From Deltaproteobacteria bacterium (GTDB lineage: Bacteria; Bdellovibrionota; Bdellovibrionia; Bdellovibrionales; Bdellovibrionaceae), in the NCBI GenBank assembly GCA_017302835.1, contig JAFLCC010000003.1:264721-328720 (forward strand): a DNA stretch of 64,000 nucleotides, in the 5' to 3' direction. A program made the position numbers and the translations under genes. Below the pieces are notes generated by a model. It was not told the DNA's origin. It saw nothing but the letters and a program-made list of their open reading frames with translations, and searched no databases. Shown here one piece after another: positions 8,085 through 15,430 of the stretch; the first letter of the stretch is position 1; each line of letters begins with the position of its first letter.

Positions 8085-9230
8085 TACCCGCGTTTTTTTA
8101 ACTATATGAAATCACAAAGTTTTTTTCTTCTTGGACCAAGGGGCACAGGGAAGTCAACATGGTTAAGAGCCCAGTTTCCAGAAGCTCTTTATATAGATTT
8201 ATTATCAGAAGGGCTTTTTCAAGAATTTTTACGGCACCCAGAATCTCTAAGGGAGCGAATCTTGGCCCAAGCTAGACCAAAGGATTGGGTTATCCTTGAT
8301 GAAATACAGAGAGTGCCGGAGTTATTGAATGAGGTACAAAGATTAATGTCTGAACGACAGCAAAAATTTATCTTAACAGGGTCAAGTGCTCGAAAGCTAA
8401 AAAAAAATCATGCAAATTTGCTTGCTGGTCGTGCCATGACTAAATTTTTTTCTCCGTTGACGGCCACTGAATTAGGGGATCATTTTGATATTCATCACTC
8501 TTTGAAGTTTGGTCATTTGCCCATGACTTTTAGCACAGAGTCACCAAGGGATTATCTAAAAAGTTATGTTGGAACTTATCTCAGAGAAGAGGTTCAGCAA
8601 GAGGCTTTAGTTAGAAATCTTTCCGTTTTCGCTTATTTTCTGGAGGTTCTTGCCTTTTCCCAAGGACAGGTTGTCAGTGTCAGCGCAATGGCTACTGACT
8701 GTGGGGTCGATCAAAAAACCGCAGAGGCCTATATCCAGCTCACTGAAGATCTATTGATAGCCCACAGGATTCCGGTCTTTCAAAAAAAATCAAAAAGAAA
8801 AATGTCGGTGAAACCTAAATTTTATTATTTTGATGTCGGAGTTTACAGAGCCTTAAGAAAAATTGGACCCTTAGATTCAGACGAAGAGATCCAGGGAGCG
8901 GCTATTGAAACACTTATCTTTCAGGAGATCCGTGCTCAAATTCACAATTTAAATTTGGATTTGGAAATATTTTTCTATAGGACTCAGAATAAAATAGAAG
9001 TGGATTTTATTCTCTATGGTGAAGATGGATTGTTTGCAATTGAAGTCAAGCGCAATCATCGAATTCAACCAGAAGACTTGAAGGGACTTGCACTCGTTCA
9101 CTTGGATTATCCCAAAGCAAAACTATTTTTGATTTATTCAGGAAATGAAGAACGTGTTATAAATGAGTCTATTCATGCGGTTCCTATTCAGAAATTTTTA
9201 AAAGAATTACCTTCCTATTTACAGGGATAA
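8082..9230 (+). CDS. solitary AAA+ ATPase with DUF4143 / PD-(D/E)XK-like C-terminus
   Basis: The likely start is the ATG at 8082 (382 residues), preceded by GGAG at correct spacing; an in-frame ATG at 7950 would add 44 A/T-rich residues resembling no part of the family. The N-terminal AAA_14 domain has Walker A GPRGTGKST (residues 18-26) and Walker B WVILDEIQRV, with GSSARKL as sensor-like motif. The C-terminal DUF4143 region carries a nuclease-like core: an early glutamate in AAIETLIFQE, then EVDFIL and AIEVKR (D...ExK). These ATPases are widespread, often single-gene and laterally transferred, with poorly known function. It is not in an operon; its promoter lies between it and araC. Confidence 0.85.
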   Translation: MYPRFFNYMKSQSFFLLGPRGTGKSTWLRAQFPEALYIDLLSEGLFQEFLRHPESLRERILAQARPKDWVILDEIQRVPELLNEVQRLMSERQQKFILTGSSARKLKKNHANLLAGRAMTKFFSPLTATELGDHFDIHHSLKFGHLPMTFSTESPRDYLKSYVGTYLREEVQQEALVRNLSVFAYFLEVLAFSQGQVVSVSAMATDCGVDQKTAEAYIQLTEDLLIAHRIPVFQKKSKRKMSVKPKFYYFDVGVYRALRKIGPLDSDEEIQGAAIETLIFQEIRAQIHNLNLDLEIFFYRTQNKIEVDFILYGEDGLFAIEVKRNHRIQPEDLKGLALVHLDYPKAKLFLIYSGNEERVINESIHAVPIQKFLKELPSYLQG

Positions 9231-9386
9231 CCCCTGTCCTATTTAAAGAGCTGACCAAAAAGGGAAGTTTCTTTGGCCAATTTGGACAAGTCGAATTAAT
9301 TTAAACTATGTATAACCCTGCTCAGACAGTAACAAACAGAAAAACAATTAAGTTATTTCTGAAGAATGATGAGAGGGAACAGTAAA

Positions 9387-10340
9387 ATGAAAAACATAAT
9401 GAATGTAAGTCTAGCAATGATGGCGATCTCAACAACAAGTTGTGCAGGCCTTGTGAAATCAGAAGTTAAAGAACATGAGGGAAGAATTATTGAATTTAAA
9501 TCGGACAGCAATGGTTTTGATACCAAAAGTTTTTTCTATGAAGGTGAAAAAGAAGTGATTGCCTTCGATTCACAGTTCACTCCCGAAATAGCGAAACAGT
9601 CAATAGCTTATCTTAGAAAGTACACCACAAAACCCATAAGCTGGTTGGTGATCACACATCCTAATCCGGATAAATTTAATGGGGCTTCCGTGTTTAAGCA
9701 AGAAGGGGCCAAGATTCTTGCTTCAGAAAACACAGCCAAGGCGATTCCTGACGTTCATGCGTATAAGGAATATTATTTTGTTGAAATGGCAAAAATGTTT
9801 CCTAAAGGTCAATACCCACAGCCTACTTTGATAGATCAAACATTTATTGGAAAAATGGATTTAGTCCTTCAAGGAGGAGAACGAATTCAATTTCAAGAGT
9901 TGAGTCATTCAGGAGTGAGTAGCACACAAACGGTAGCTTATATCAAAACGGCACAGACCTTAATCGTTGGGGACCTAATTCATAATCAGGCCCATGCATG
10001 GTTAGAAGGTGGTATTGTAAAAGGGAAACCAACTCCCAACATTGAAGAGTGGATTTTAGATCTTCAAGAGCTTGAGTCATTATATCCAAAAAGTACCAAA
10101 GTGTTGGGTGGGAGGGGAGTTTCTTTGGAGTTGAAAGAATCAGTGAAAGAACAAACCAAATATCTGAGAATAGCTCGGGAACTGGTTCGTCAACAACTCA
10201 ATGAAATGGATCCTAAGGACAGTCAGTTTTATAAAGTTCTAGCTCAGAAATTTCAGAAACAATTTCCAAACTACACATTGCCCTATATGATCGAGTATGG
10301 AGCCTATGGACTCGTACAAAGTGAACTGAGTGTTAAGTAA
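9387..10340 (+). CDS. MBL-fold lipoprotein with degenerate metal-binding motif
   Basis: The start is placed at ATG 9387 because GAGGG lies nine bases upstream; an earlier in-frame ATG at 9366 lacks such a site. Residues 1-20 form a lipoprotein signal ending in a lipobox (STTSC). The rest resembles the metallo-beta-lactamase fold: a beta-rich start, ITHPNPDKFNG where the HxHxDH motif belongs, ELSHSG, and TLIVGDLIHNQAH. Only the first histidine and the aspartate of HxHxDH survive (H-P-N-P-D-K), so binuclear zinc chemistry is doubtful or altered. A ~70-residue C-terminal extension follows the fold. Likely attached to a membrane facing the periplasm. Substrate unknown. Confidence 0.75.
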   Translation: MKNIMNVSLAMMAISTTSCAGLVKSEVKEHEGRIIEFKSDSNGFDTKSFFYEGEKEVIAFDSQFTPEIAKQSIAYLRKYTTKPISWLVITHPNPDKFNGASVFKQEGAKILASENTAKAIPDVHAYKEYYFVEMAKMFPKGQYPQPTLIDQTFIGKMDLVLQGGERIQFQELSHSGVSSTQTVAYIKTAQTLIVGDLIHNQAHAWLEGGIVKGKPTPNIEEWILDLQELESLYPKSTKVLGGRGVSLELKESVKEQTKYLRIARELVRQQLNEMDPKDSQFYKVLAQKFQKQFPNYTLPYMIEYGAYGLVQSELSVK

Positions 10341-10360
10341 ACCAGCCAAGTAAAAATTAA

Positions 10361-10397
10361 CTTCATGTCTAGGTTACATAGTCATTTAGACATGAAG
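10361..10397 (-). terminator. hairpin terminator between convergent genes
   Basis: The perfect 11-bp inverted repeat CTTCATGTCTA / TAGACATGAAG with a 15-nt loop lies between the MBL lipoprotein and fic. On the minus strand the stem is followed by TTAATTTTTA, so it fits a Rho-independent terminator for fic. On the plus strand it lacks a T-tract. Confidence 0.65.
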
Positions 10398-10409
10398 AAG
10401 AGAAGAACT

Positions 10410-11513
10410 TTACAATAAAGAATAGCTGGTATTTCTTCCGCCGCCGGGGTTTTTCTTTAAAATTTTATTTTTTAAGAGTTCATCGATATCTCTTGAGGCC
10501 GTGTCTTGTGAACATTTGGCAAGTAAGGCCCATTTTGAAGATGTTAGATTGCCATTGAAACCATCTAATAATCGATTGATAACTTTTCTTTGTCTGTCAT
10601 TAAAATTTACATGTAAATGTGTTTCCCAAAATGTGGCTTTTTTTAAAACGGTAGAGAGTATGAATTCTGAATTTACAAGCGCGCGATCCAAGCAAGAAAG
10701 AAACCAATCTAACCAATCTGTAATGTTTAAGCTTCCTTTTTGTGTTGATTCTAAAATACTGTAATATTCTTTGCGCTCGGTATTTATTTGTGTGGACATA
10801 CTGTAAAAACGTTGTGGGCTATCTTCAGACTTTGCTAAGAACATGTCTGCAATAGCCCGGGCTATACGACCGTTACCGTCCTCAAAGGGATGAATTGTGA
10901 CAAACCATAGATGGGCAATGCCAGCACAAATTAAAGAATCTTCCATTTTTTTGCAATTCGCCCAGTTTAAAAACTGTCGCATTTCTTTTTTGAGTTTTTT
11001 TGCGTTGGGTGCTTCAAAATGAATTTTAGATTTACCAATTGGCCCAGAGATAACTTGCATTGGGCCATTTGAGTCATCGCGCCAATTGCCAACTATGATT
11101 TTTGTCATGCCGCTTCGACCGGTTGGGAAAAGAGCCGCATGCCAGCTGAAAAGCCTTTCCTCTGTAAGTGGTTGCATGTATTTTAGAGTCGCATCAAGCA
11201 TCATTTCAACTACGCCTTCTATGTTACGGTCGGATTTAACTAGTCCAACGATATCCATACCCAGCTTTCGAGCGATGGAAGACCTGACTTGGTTTCGATC
11301 TAAGACTTCCCCTTCAATTTCGCTCGTTTTTAGAATATCTTCGGTCAATGTTTGAAGAACGGCCTCTTCTTGAATTTTAAAACCAAGTCGCTCCATTTTC
11401 CCAATAAGTCGACCTTGTTTTAAACGAACTTGTTCCAATCTTAGATTAAGATGGTCTTTGTCCCATGTAAAACTAGGCCAATTTTTAAGTTTGTGAATAT
11501 AGGTTATGTCCAT
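10410..11513 (-). CDS. fic: Fic-family protein (predicted AMP-transferase) with N-terminal inhibitory motif
   Basis: Fic enzymes transfer AMP from ATP to target hydroxyls. The full motif HPFEDGNGRIAR is present with catalytic histidine near residue 208 of the 367-residue product. TSEIEG near residues 63-68 matches the (S/T)xxxE(G/N) inhibitory helix, making this a class II, self-inhibited Fic. An N-terminal DUF4172-like segment (IHKLKNWPSFTWD) and a C-terminal winged-helix-like region (LAKCSQDTASRDIDELLKN) flank the Fic core. The start at 11513 follows GGAGATAAA; an in-frame ATG 33 bases upstream would lie within the palindrome region. It has no antitoxin-like partner, consistent with built-in inhibition. 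Confidence 0.9.
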   Translation of the reverse strand: MDITYIHKLKNWPSFTWDKDHLNLRLEQVRLKQGRLIGKMERLGFKIQEEAVLQTLTEDILKTSEIEGEVLDRNQVRSSIARKLGMDIVGLVKSDRNIEGVVEMMLDATLKYMQPLTEERLFSWHAALFPTGRSGMTKIIVGNWRDDSNGPMQVISGPIGKSKIHFEAPNAKKLKKEMRQFLNWANCKKMEDSLICAGIAHLWFVTIHPFEDGNGRIARAIADMFLAKSEDSPQRFYSMSTQINTERKEYYSILESTQKGSLNITDWLDWFLSCLDRALVNSEFILSTVLKKATFWETHLHVNFNDRQRKVINRLLDGFNGNLTSSKWALLAKCSQDTASRDIDELLKNKILKKNPGGGRNTSYSLL

Positions 11514-11514
11514 T

Positions 11515-11541
11515 TTATCTCCGCATTTTATGCGGAGATAA
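11515..11541 (-). promoter_or_regulatory. perfect 27-bp palindrome at the fic start (candidate operator)
   Basis: Twelve-base arms TTATCTCCGCAT and ATGCGGAGATAA are perfectly complementary around a TTT centre, ending one base before the fic ATG. The Shine-Dalgarno GGAG is inside one arm. A further half-site TCTCCGCA lies at 11551-11558, overlapping a 10-bp palindrome GCAAATTTGC at 11556-11565. The arrangement suggests autoregulation by a DNA-binding dimer (the Fic C-terminus looks winged-helix-like) or an RNA hairpin blocking translation. Confidence 0.7.
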
Positions 11542-11580
11542 TACACCTATTCTCCGCAAATTTGCAAATTTAATAACTAA

Positions 11581-11742
11581 AAGGGCCTGTAACAAAATAA
11601 GGTATGCAATTTGGTTTAAAGATTTTTGGCCAGACCGAGGCGCAACGACGAGGGTTTGGCACCGCTAAATTGAGGAGGAGCAACAATGGTATGGACAAAA
11701 AGATTAAACCAAATTGCATACCTTATTTTGTTACAGGCCCTT
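11581..11742. mobile_element. 162-bp element with perfect 39-bp terminal inverted repeats (MITE-like)
   Basis: Bases 11581-11619 (beginning AAGGGCCTGTAAC, ending TTTGGTTTAA) are the exact reverse complement of 11704-11742. The 84-bp centre is more G/C-rich than its surroundings. Similarity continues weakly inwards (TTTTTGGCCAGACC against TTTTTGTCCATACC) and outwards with a 2-nt bulge (AACTAA / TTAGTT). The whole could fold into one long hairpin. There is no transposase and no clear target-site duplication. It may be a miniature transposable element, the fused ends of a deleted insertion sequence, or a structured RNA. Confidence 0.6.
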
Positions 11743-11778
11743 AGTTGGTCTCGGAAGTTTGTTAAGGGCAATTTTTAA
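11686..11778 (+). CDS. 30-codon mini-ORF with strong ribosome-binding site, arising inside the inverted-repeat element
   Basis: GAGGAGGAG precedes ATG 11686 at good spacing, and the frame reads MVWTKRLNQIAYLILLQALS and on to a TAA at 11776-11778. The strong Shine-Dalgarno is unusual for non-coding DNA. The ORF may be the remnant N-terminus of a transposase or other passenger gene whose body was lost. No family is recognisable in such a short stretch. Confidence 0.2.
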   Translation: MVWTKRLNQIAYLILLQALSWSRKFVKGNF

Positions 11779-12301
11779 TATCATCAACGAGAGCATCCAT
11801 GTAAGAGCTTTGCACTTTAGAATAACTCTCTACAAGTTGAGAATGTCGGTTGTAGCGAATAATAATCCCCTCTTTTTTGTTGATAAAAAATATAGAAGTT
11901 GAAATAAAATCTTTTTGGCAGCGATTTGGTAATACTTCTTCGAATTTCAGATGAGAAAACTTTTGTTCCTTTAAAAAATCTATTTTGGATTCTCTCGAAT
12001 CCAAATCTGGAACGAAAGTTATCCCTTTCACTTTCTGTGTTCTTGAGTCAAATGTAATTGCTCCCAGTTGGGTGCCATTAAAACTATTATCGTAGATCCA
12101 TAGCTCATCTTTTTTGTATTCACGGTATTCAGAAGCCTTACCTAGTTTTTTTTCGACAGAGGATTTTAAATCTTCAAAATCAACTGAATCAAGTTTTATG
12201 GAACTATAAGAAGGAGGTGGGGGATCTTTAATAATATATGTTCTACATCCCAATACACTTATCCATAAAAGCAACATGATTAGGATATTACTTTTTCCCA
12301 T
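11762..12301 (-). CDS. hypothetical lipoprotein
   Basis: The ATG at 12301 is preferred, preceded by AAGG eight bases upstream; a GTG two codons earlier is possible. A short signal peptide (NILIMLLLWISVLGC) ends in a lipobox cysteine, so the ~179-residue protein should be lipid-anchored. After a PPPP linker there is a compact domain with WIYDN and GAITFDS, reminiscent of small SmpA/OmlA-like lipoprotein folds, but I cannot assign it. It overlaps the upstream exported-protein gene by 14 bases, so the two are co-transcribed. The 3' end is 20 bp from the inverted-repeat element. Confidence 0.65.
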   Translation of the reverse strand: MGKSNILIMLLLWISVLGCRTYIIKDPPPPSYSSIKLDSVDFEDLKSSVEKKLGKASEYREYKKDELWIYDNSFNGTQLGAITFDSRTQKVKGITFVPDLDSRESKIDFLKEQKFSHLKFEEVLPNRCQKDFISTSIFFINKKEGIIIRYNRHSQLVESYSKVQSSYMDALVDDIKNCP

Positions 12302-12707
12302 TGTCACAATCCTTTTTATATTTAAAGTTAACTGAATACTTTTTGATCAGCCACTCGTAGGCTTGAATGTTTTTTGATTTTAAAAAATTTGGATCTTTCA
12401 GAAAAAAAAGAAAACTTTCAGCAAAGTCTTCCTCGGGTGAATCTTTGGCTCTTGAGCTAACAAAATCTCCCTTTCTAGAAGAATCTCCACTTAATGATTG
12501 TTTCCAACCCATCTGATCTTTAAAAGAAAGTCTTTCTGCATTATTTAAGTAGAGATAACTAACATGACCACATTTTAACAAACAACTAGTGTCGGTTTGT
12601 TTTAATTTTGATTTTCGAAACCATTTCAAACATTCTAAATCTACGTTCGCAGATACTGTATATGAAATCAAAAAAAAAGAAAAAATTATTTTAGGCATAT
12701 CTATCAT
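12288..12707 (-). CDS. hypothetical small exported protein
   Basis: A 139-residue protein with a signal peptide (MPKIIFSFFLISYTVSA) and four cysteines after it (LECLKW, CLLKCG). The segment SPEEDFAESFLFFLKDP near residue 90 resembles the conserved region downstream of the active site in some secreted zinc metallopeptidases, but no HExxH is present, so it would be at most a fragment or relic. The sequence offers two ATG starts three codons apart. It forms a two-gene unit with the downstream lipoprotein. Confidence 0.55.
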   Translation of the reverse strand: MIDMPKIIFSFFLISYTVSANVDLECLKWFRKSKLKQTDTSCLLKCGHVSYLYLNNAERLSFKDQMGWKQSLSGDSSRKGDFVSSRAKDSPEEDFAESFLFFLKDPNFLKSKNIQAYEWLIKKYSVNFKYKKDCDNGKK

Positions 12708-12747
12708 ACTCAGTTTAAGAAAATAATACTGTCAAGAAAGTATTGTT

Positions 12748-13578
12748 TTATGGCAAGGTATCAAGAAAGGCTTGGGCTAAGTAGGATAAAGAATCTTTGC
12801 TTCGATGAAAAGCATAAAGATCAAAGTGAGGTAAGTTTATTTTTTTATGAGTCTGAATCAAGTTTTGATGATGTTGCTTTTTAAAAAGAAAATCAGGAAT
12901 CAGAGCGGTTCCTAATTCGGCTTCAGCCATTTGCAGTAAAAGGTTCCAGCTTTGAATCACATTAAAATGAGCATTTGGAATTCGTTTTTTACAAGCTAAT
13001 CGGAGGGCTAAAACTTCGGCTCCTTTATCGCCGACCCAAAAGTGATTTTCACGGAGGCATTTCTTACCTGAGACTAAAATAAATTTTCCAGAATGAATTA
13101 ATTTTCTTTCAAAACGCACAAAGCTGCCATCTTCAATTCCAAATCCAATATCTATATCTAGCGAGTTTAAAAGATGTTCTAAGGCAGCTGAGTTACTAAT
13201 GAAAATCTGAGGTTCAACTCGGGGATGAGACTTTAAGAATTTAATTAAATACTGATTTATAATGCCACTGGCAATACTTGAGGAGATTCCAATTTTTAAA
13301 GGTCCACCATCTTGTAAGGGCCGAATTTTTATAGAATTTGAAATTTTTTCAAATTCTATAAAAAAATGAGCTGCTTCTTTAAATAGAAGTTCACCAGCAT
13401 TTGTAAGTTGAAATTTTCTTCGTGCGTGGAGAAGAAGGGGAACTTCAAGGTGTAATTCCAATGATTTAATAGCTTGGCTGATGGCAGAGTGCGAGACCCG
13501 ATTCATTTCAGCAGATTTTGACAGACTGCGATTCTGGCAAGCATCGCAAAAGTATTTAAGATGATATGGATTAAGCAT
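12748..13578 (-). CDS. LysR-family transcriptional regulator
   Basis: The N-terminal winged helix-turn-helix (FCDACQNRSLSKSAEMNRVS, then HSAISQAIKSLE) is typical of LysR regulators, and the C-terminal ~185 residues form the type 2 periplasmic-binding-like effector domain (GPLKIGISSSIASGIINQYL). At 276 residues it is slightly short. It is divergent from the Dabb-domain gene with 114 bp between starts. That gap contains a small palindrome and a TTGTAA pair, the usual arrangement for a LysR protein controlling its divergent neighbour. Effector unknown. Confidence 0.9.
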   Translation of the reverse strand: MLNPYHLKYFCDACQNRSLSKSAEMNRVSHSAISQAIKSLELHLEVPLLLHARRKFQLTNAGELLFKEAAHFFIEFEKISNSIKIRPLQDGGPLKIGISSSIASGIINQYLIKFLKSHPRVEPQIFISNSAALEHLLNSLDIDIGFGIEDGSFVRFERKLIHSGKFILVSGKKCLRENHFWVGDKGAEVLALRLACKKRIPNAHFNVIQSWNLLLQMAEAELGTALIPDFLFKKQHHQNLIQTHKKINLPHFDLYAFHRSKDSLSYLAQAFLDTLP

Positions 13579-13580
13579 AA

Positions 13581-13608
13581 TTGTAAGTTAATTTAACATA
13601 TATTGTAA
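13581..13608 (+). promoter_or_regulatory. candidate LysR operator
   Basis: TTGTAA occurs at 13581-13586 and again at 13603-13608, 22 bp apart (two helical turns). Between them GTTAA-T-TTAAC at 13587-13597 forms an 11-bp palindrome. The site lies next to the lysR start in the divergent promoter region, where LysR boxes are normally found. Confidence 0.4.
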
Positions 13609-13692
13609 TAATAATGAAGTATTAATTTTATAGATTTAATTTATAAAGTGCAAAGCGATGAATAAAAAAAAATGAAAACGAGGATTAGATAA

Positions 13693-14232
13693 ATGAAGCA
13701 AAATAAGAAGTGGGTAAGTTTTACTGTGAATTGTATTTTAATGGGGAGCTTGATATTGTCAGGAAAAATATTTTCACAAGTTTCAAATAAACTGCAAAAT
13801 GTGCAGAACATGAATAGGAATCATTATGGTCGGTTGACGGAGGCTCAGTTTAACCCAGGAATAGTCAGACATTTTGTGGCTTTCAAATTTAAAGCAAATA
13901 TAGATCAAGTCCAAATAAATAAGGTGATTTTAAATTTTTTAGCTTTAAAAACTCTTTGCGTAAGAAACGGGAAACCCTATATTTTATCAATTGAAGCTGG
14001 AAAGGCCAATAGTTTTGAAGGGGCAGACCAGGGAAAACAAATTGGTTTCTTAGTAACCTTCAAGTCAGAAGGGGATCGAAATTACTATGTGGGCCAGCCA
14101 TTGATTCCAGAAAGTGAAGTGGATTTTTATGATCCAGCTCATTTAAAATTTAAAAAATTTGTTGGACCTCTTCTGGAAACACCTGTAGTACCAAATGGAG
14201 TTTATGTTTTTGATTTTACCCTAGGAAAGTAG
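13693..14232 (+). CDS. exported Dabb (stress-responsive A/B barrel) domain protein
   Basis: The N-terminus has a basic start and hydrophobic core (FTVNCILMGSLILSGKIF), probably a signal peptide. From about residue 54 the sequence matches the Dabb fold: VRHFVAFKFKANIDQ, then IEAGKANSFEGADQGKQIGF, YYVGQP, YDPAHLKFKKFV and a final beta strand VYVFDF. Dabb proteins form dimeric ferredoxin-like barrels; some are enzymes, most are unassigned, and export is unusual. It is divergent from lysR and followed three to six bases after its stop by a HAD-family gene, suggesting a two-gene unit under LysR control. Confidence 0.7.
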   Translation: MKQNKKWVSFTVNCILMGSLILSGKIFSQVSNKLQNVQNMNRNHYGRLTEAQFNPGIVRHFVAFKFKANIDQVQINKVILNFLALKTLCVRNGKPYILSIEAGKANSFEGADQGKQIGFLVTFKSEGDRNYYVGQPLIPESEVDFYDPAHLKFKKFVGPLLETPVVPNGVYVFDFTLGK

Positions 14233-14237
14233 TTGTG

Positions 14238-14810
14238 ATGTCTTTAGATATTCCAGTAAAAAATTTTAAAGCGTTTCTTTTCGACTGTGATGGAACTATT
14301 GCCGATTCGATGCCTCTGCATTTTATAGCTTGGCAGAAAGCCTTAGCACCATGGAAAGTGGAGTTTCCTGAAGAGTTGTTTTACGCGTGGGCTGGAGTGC
14401 CAACAGCAAGCATTGTAGATAGATTAAATAAACAATTTGTAATGGAGCTGCCCATAGAAGAAATTGTAAATTCACGGGAACAATTTTATTTTGAACTGCT
14501 ACCAGAAATCAAAGCACGTCCGGAAGTGGAGGAAGTGATATTGTCTCAATATGGAAAACTTCCTATGGCTGTTGTCTCTGGAAGTCCCAGGGAATCAGTT
14601 TTGAAAACGCTCCGGACTTTAAATCTATTGAATTATTTCAATGAAATCATTTGCTCGGAAGATGTCCCCTTAGGAAAGCCTCACCCGGATTGTTTCTTGC
14701 TAGCGGCGAGTAAACTTAAAGTCCCCCCTCAAGACTGCTTGGTGTTCGAAGATGGTGCGGCAGGAATTCAAGCAGCCAGGTCCGCAGGCATGACCTTTGT
14801 GTTGGTTTAA
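14238..14810 (+). CDS. HAD-superfamily hydrolase (beta-phosphoglucomutase-like)
   Basis: Motif I FDCDGTIADS (nucleophile Asp near residue 16), motif II VVSGSPR, lysine motif GKPHPD and motif IV VFEDGAAGIQAA identify a subfamily IA HAD phosphatase/phosphoglucomutase. The cap region starts SMPLHFIAWQKAL, as in beta-PGM and YqaB-like sugar-phosphate enzymes. At 190 residues it is normal for the short members. A GTG at 14235 directly before the ATG is an alternative start. The gene begins just after the Dabb stop, so the two are probably co-transcribed. Substrate unknown; a sugar phosphate is the best guess. Confidence 0.85.
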   Translation: MSLDIPVKNFKAFLFDCDGTIADSMPLHFIAWQKALAPWKVEFPEELFYAWAGVPTASIVDRLNKQFVMELPIEEIVNSREQFYFELLPEIKARPEVEEVILSQYGKLPMAVVSGSPRESVLKTLRTLNLLNYFNEIICSEDVPLGKPHPDCFLLAASKLKVPPQDCLVFEDGAAGIQAARSAGMTFVLV

Positions 14811-14839
14811 AGTCTAAAAGATCATTACTATAAATTCAT

Positions 14840-14866
14840 TAAAGTTCAATTCATGAATGCCGAAAG
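14840..14866 (+). promoter_or_regulatory. sigma-28 (FliA)-type promoter for the sCache-MCP genes
   Basis: TAAAGTTC (14840-14847), an 11-bp spacer, then GCCGAAAG (14859-14866) match the FliA consensus TAAAGTTT-N11-GCCGATAA at 7/8 and 6/8 positions with exact spacing. It lies 40 bp upstream of a secreted sensor-domain gene followed by a chemoreceptor, the gene class normally driven by sigma-28. Confidence 0.6.
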
Positions 14867-14905
14867 GTGGAGGGTCTATTTTATGTTAACCATAAGGAGA
14901 ATTAA

Positions 14906-15400
14906 ATGAAAGTGAAATACTTGCTTATATTTTTGATGGGTTCCCTCTGTTTTACAGTAAATGCGGAAGAGAATTGTACAAAAGAAAAGAAAAAAGCTTT
15001 ATGTAAAGAGGATACAGTCAAAGAAAGAGTAGATTGGTCATGTAAGCTTCTTGCTGAAAAAGGAGAGGACGCCGTTAAGGAGATAAAAAAAATGCGTTTT
15101 GATTGCTGTGGCGAGCCGAATTATGTATGGATTAATGACCTAAGTCCTAAAATGATTATGCATCCAATTAAGCCCCAATTGGATGGAACTGATCTGAGTA
15201 AAAACGCGGATCCAGCGGGTAAACTCTTGTTTGTTGAGTTTGCAAAAGCGGTAAAAAAAGATCCTAAGGGTAGTTGGGTTGAATACAAATGGACAAAGCT
15301 AGGCGAAGCCGATGCCACACCAAAAAAATCTTGGGTGAGAGGTTGTAAACCAAAAGGCGGTAAAGAAGATTGGGTTGTAGGTTCTGGAACCTGGTACTAA
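14906..15400 (+). CDS. secreted single-Cache (sCache_2) domain protein
   Basis: A signal peptide (MKVKYLLIFLMGSLCFTVNA) precedes a Cys-rich helical region and an sCache_2-type sensor fold: NYVWINDLSPKMIMHPIKP, GKLLFVEFAKAV, GSWVEYKWTK and a final WVVGSGTWY. Such domains bind small ligands, usually as the extracytoplasmic part of a chemoreceptor or kinase. Here the domain stands alone as a periplasmic protein. It starts after AAGGAG and is followed 30 bp later by a chemoreceptor gene under the same sigma-28-like promoter, so it may act as a binding protein delivering ligand to that receptor. Confidence 0.8.
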   Translation: MKVKYLLIFLMGSLCFTVNAEENCTKEKKKALCKEDTVKERVDWSCKLLAEKGEDAVKEIKKMRFDCCGEPNYVWINDLSPKMIMHPIKPQLDGTDLSKNADPAGKLLFVEFAKAVKKDPKGSWVEYKWTKLGEADATPKKSWVRGCKPKGGKEDWVVGSGTWY

Positions 15401-15430
15401 AAACGCGAATTCGATGAAGAAGAGGTAACG

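Noticed and set aside
10410..12301. Fic plus adjacent lipoprotein as a toxin-antitoxin pair
   Set aside because: The Fic protein carries its own inhibitory motif, and the next genes are exported and separated by the inverted-repeat element.
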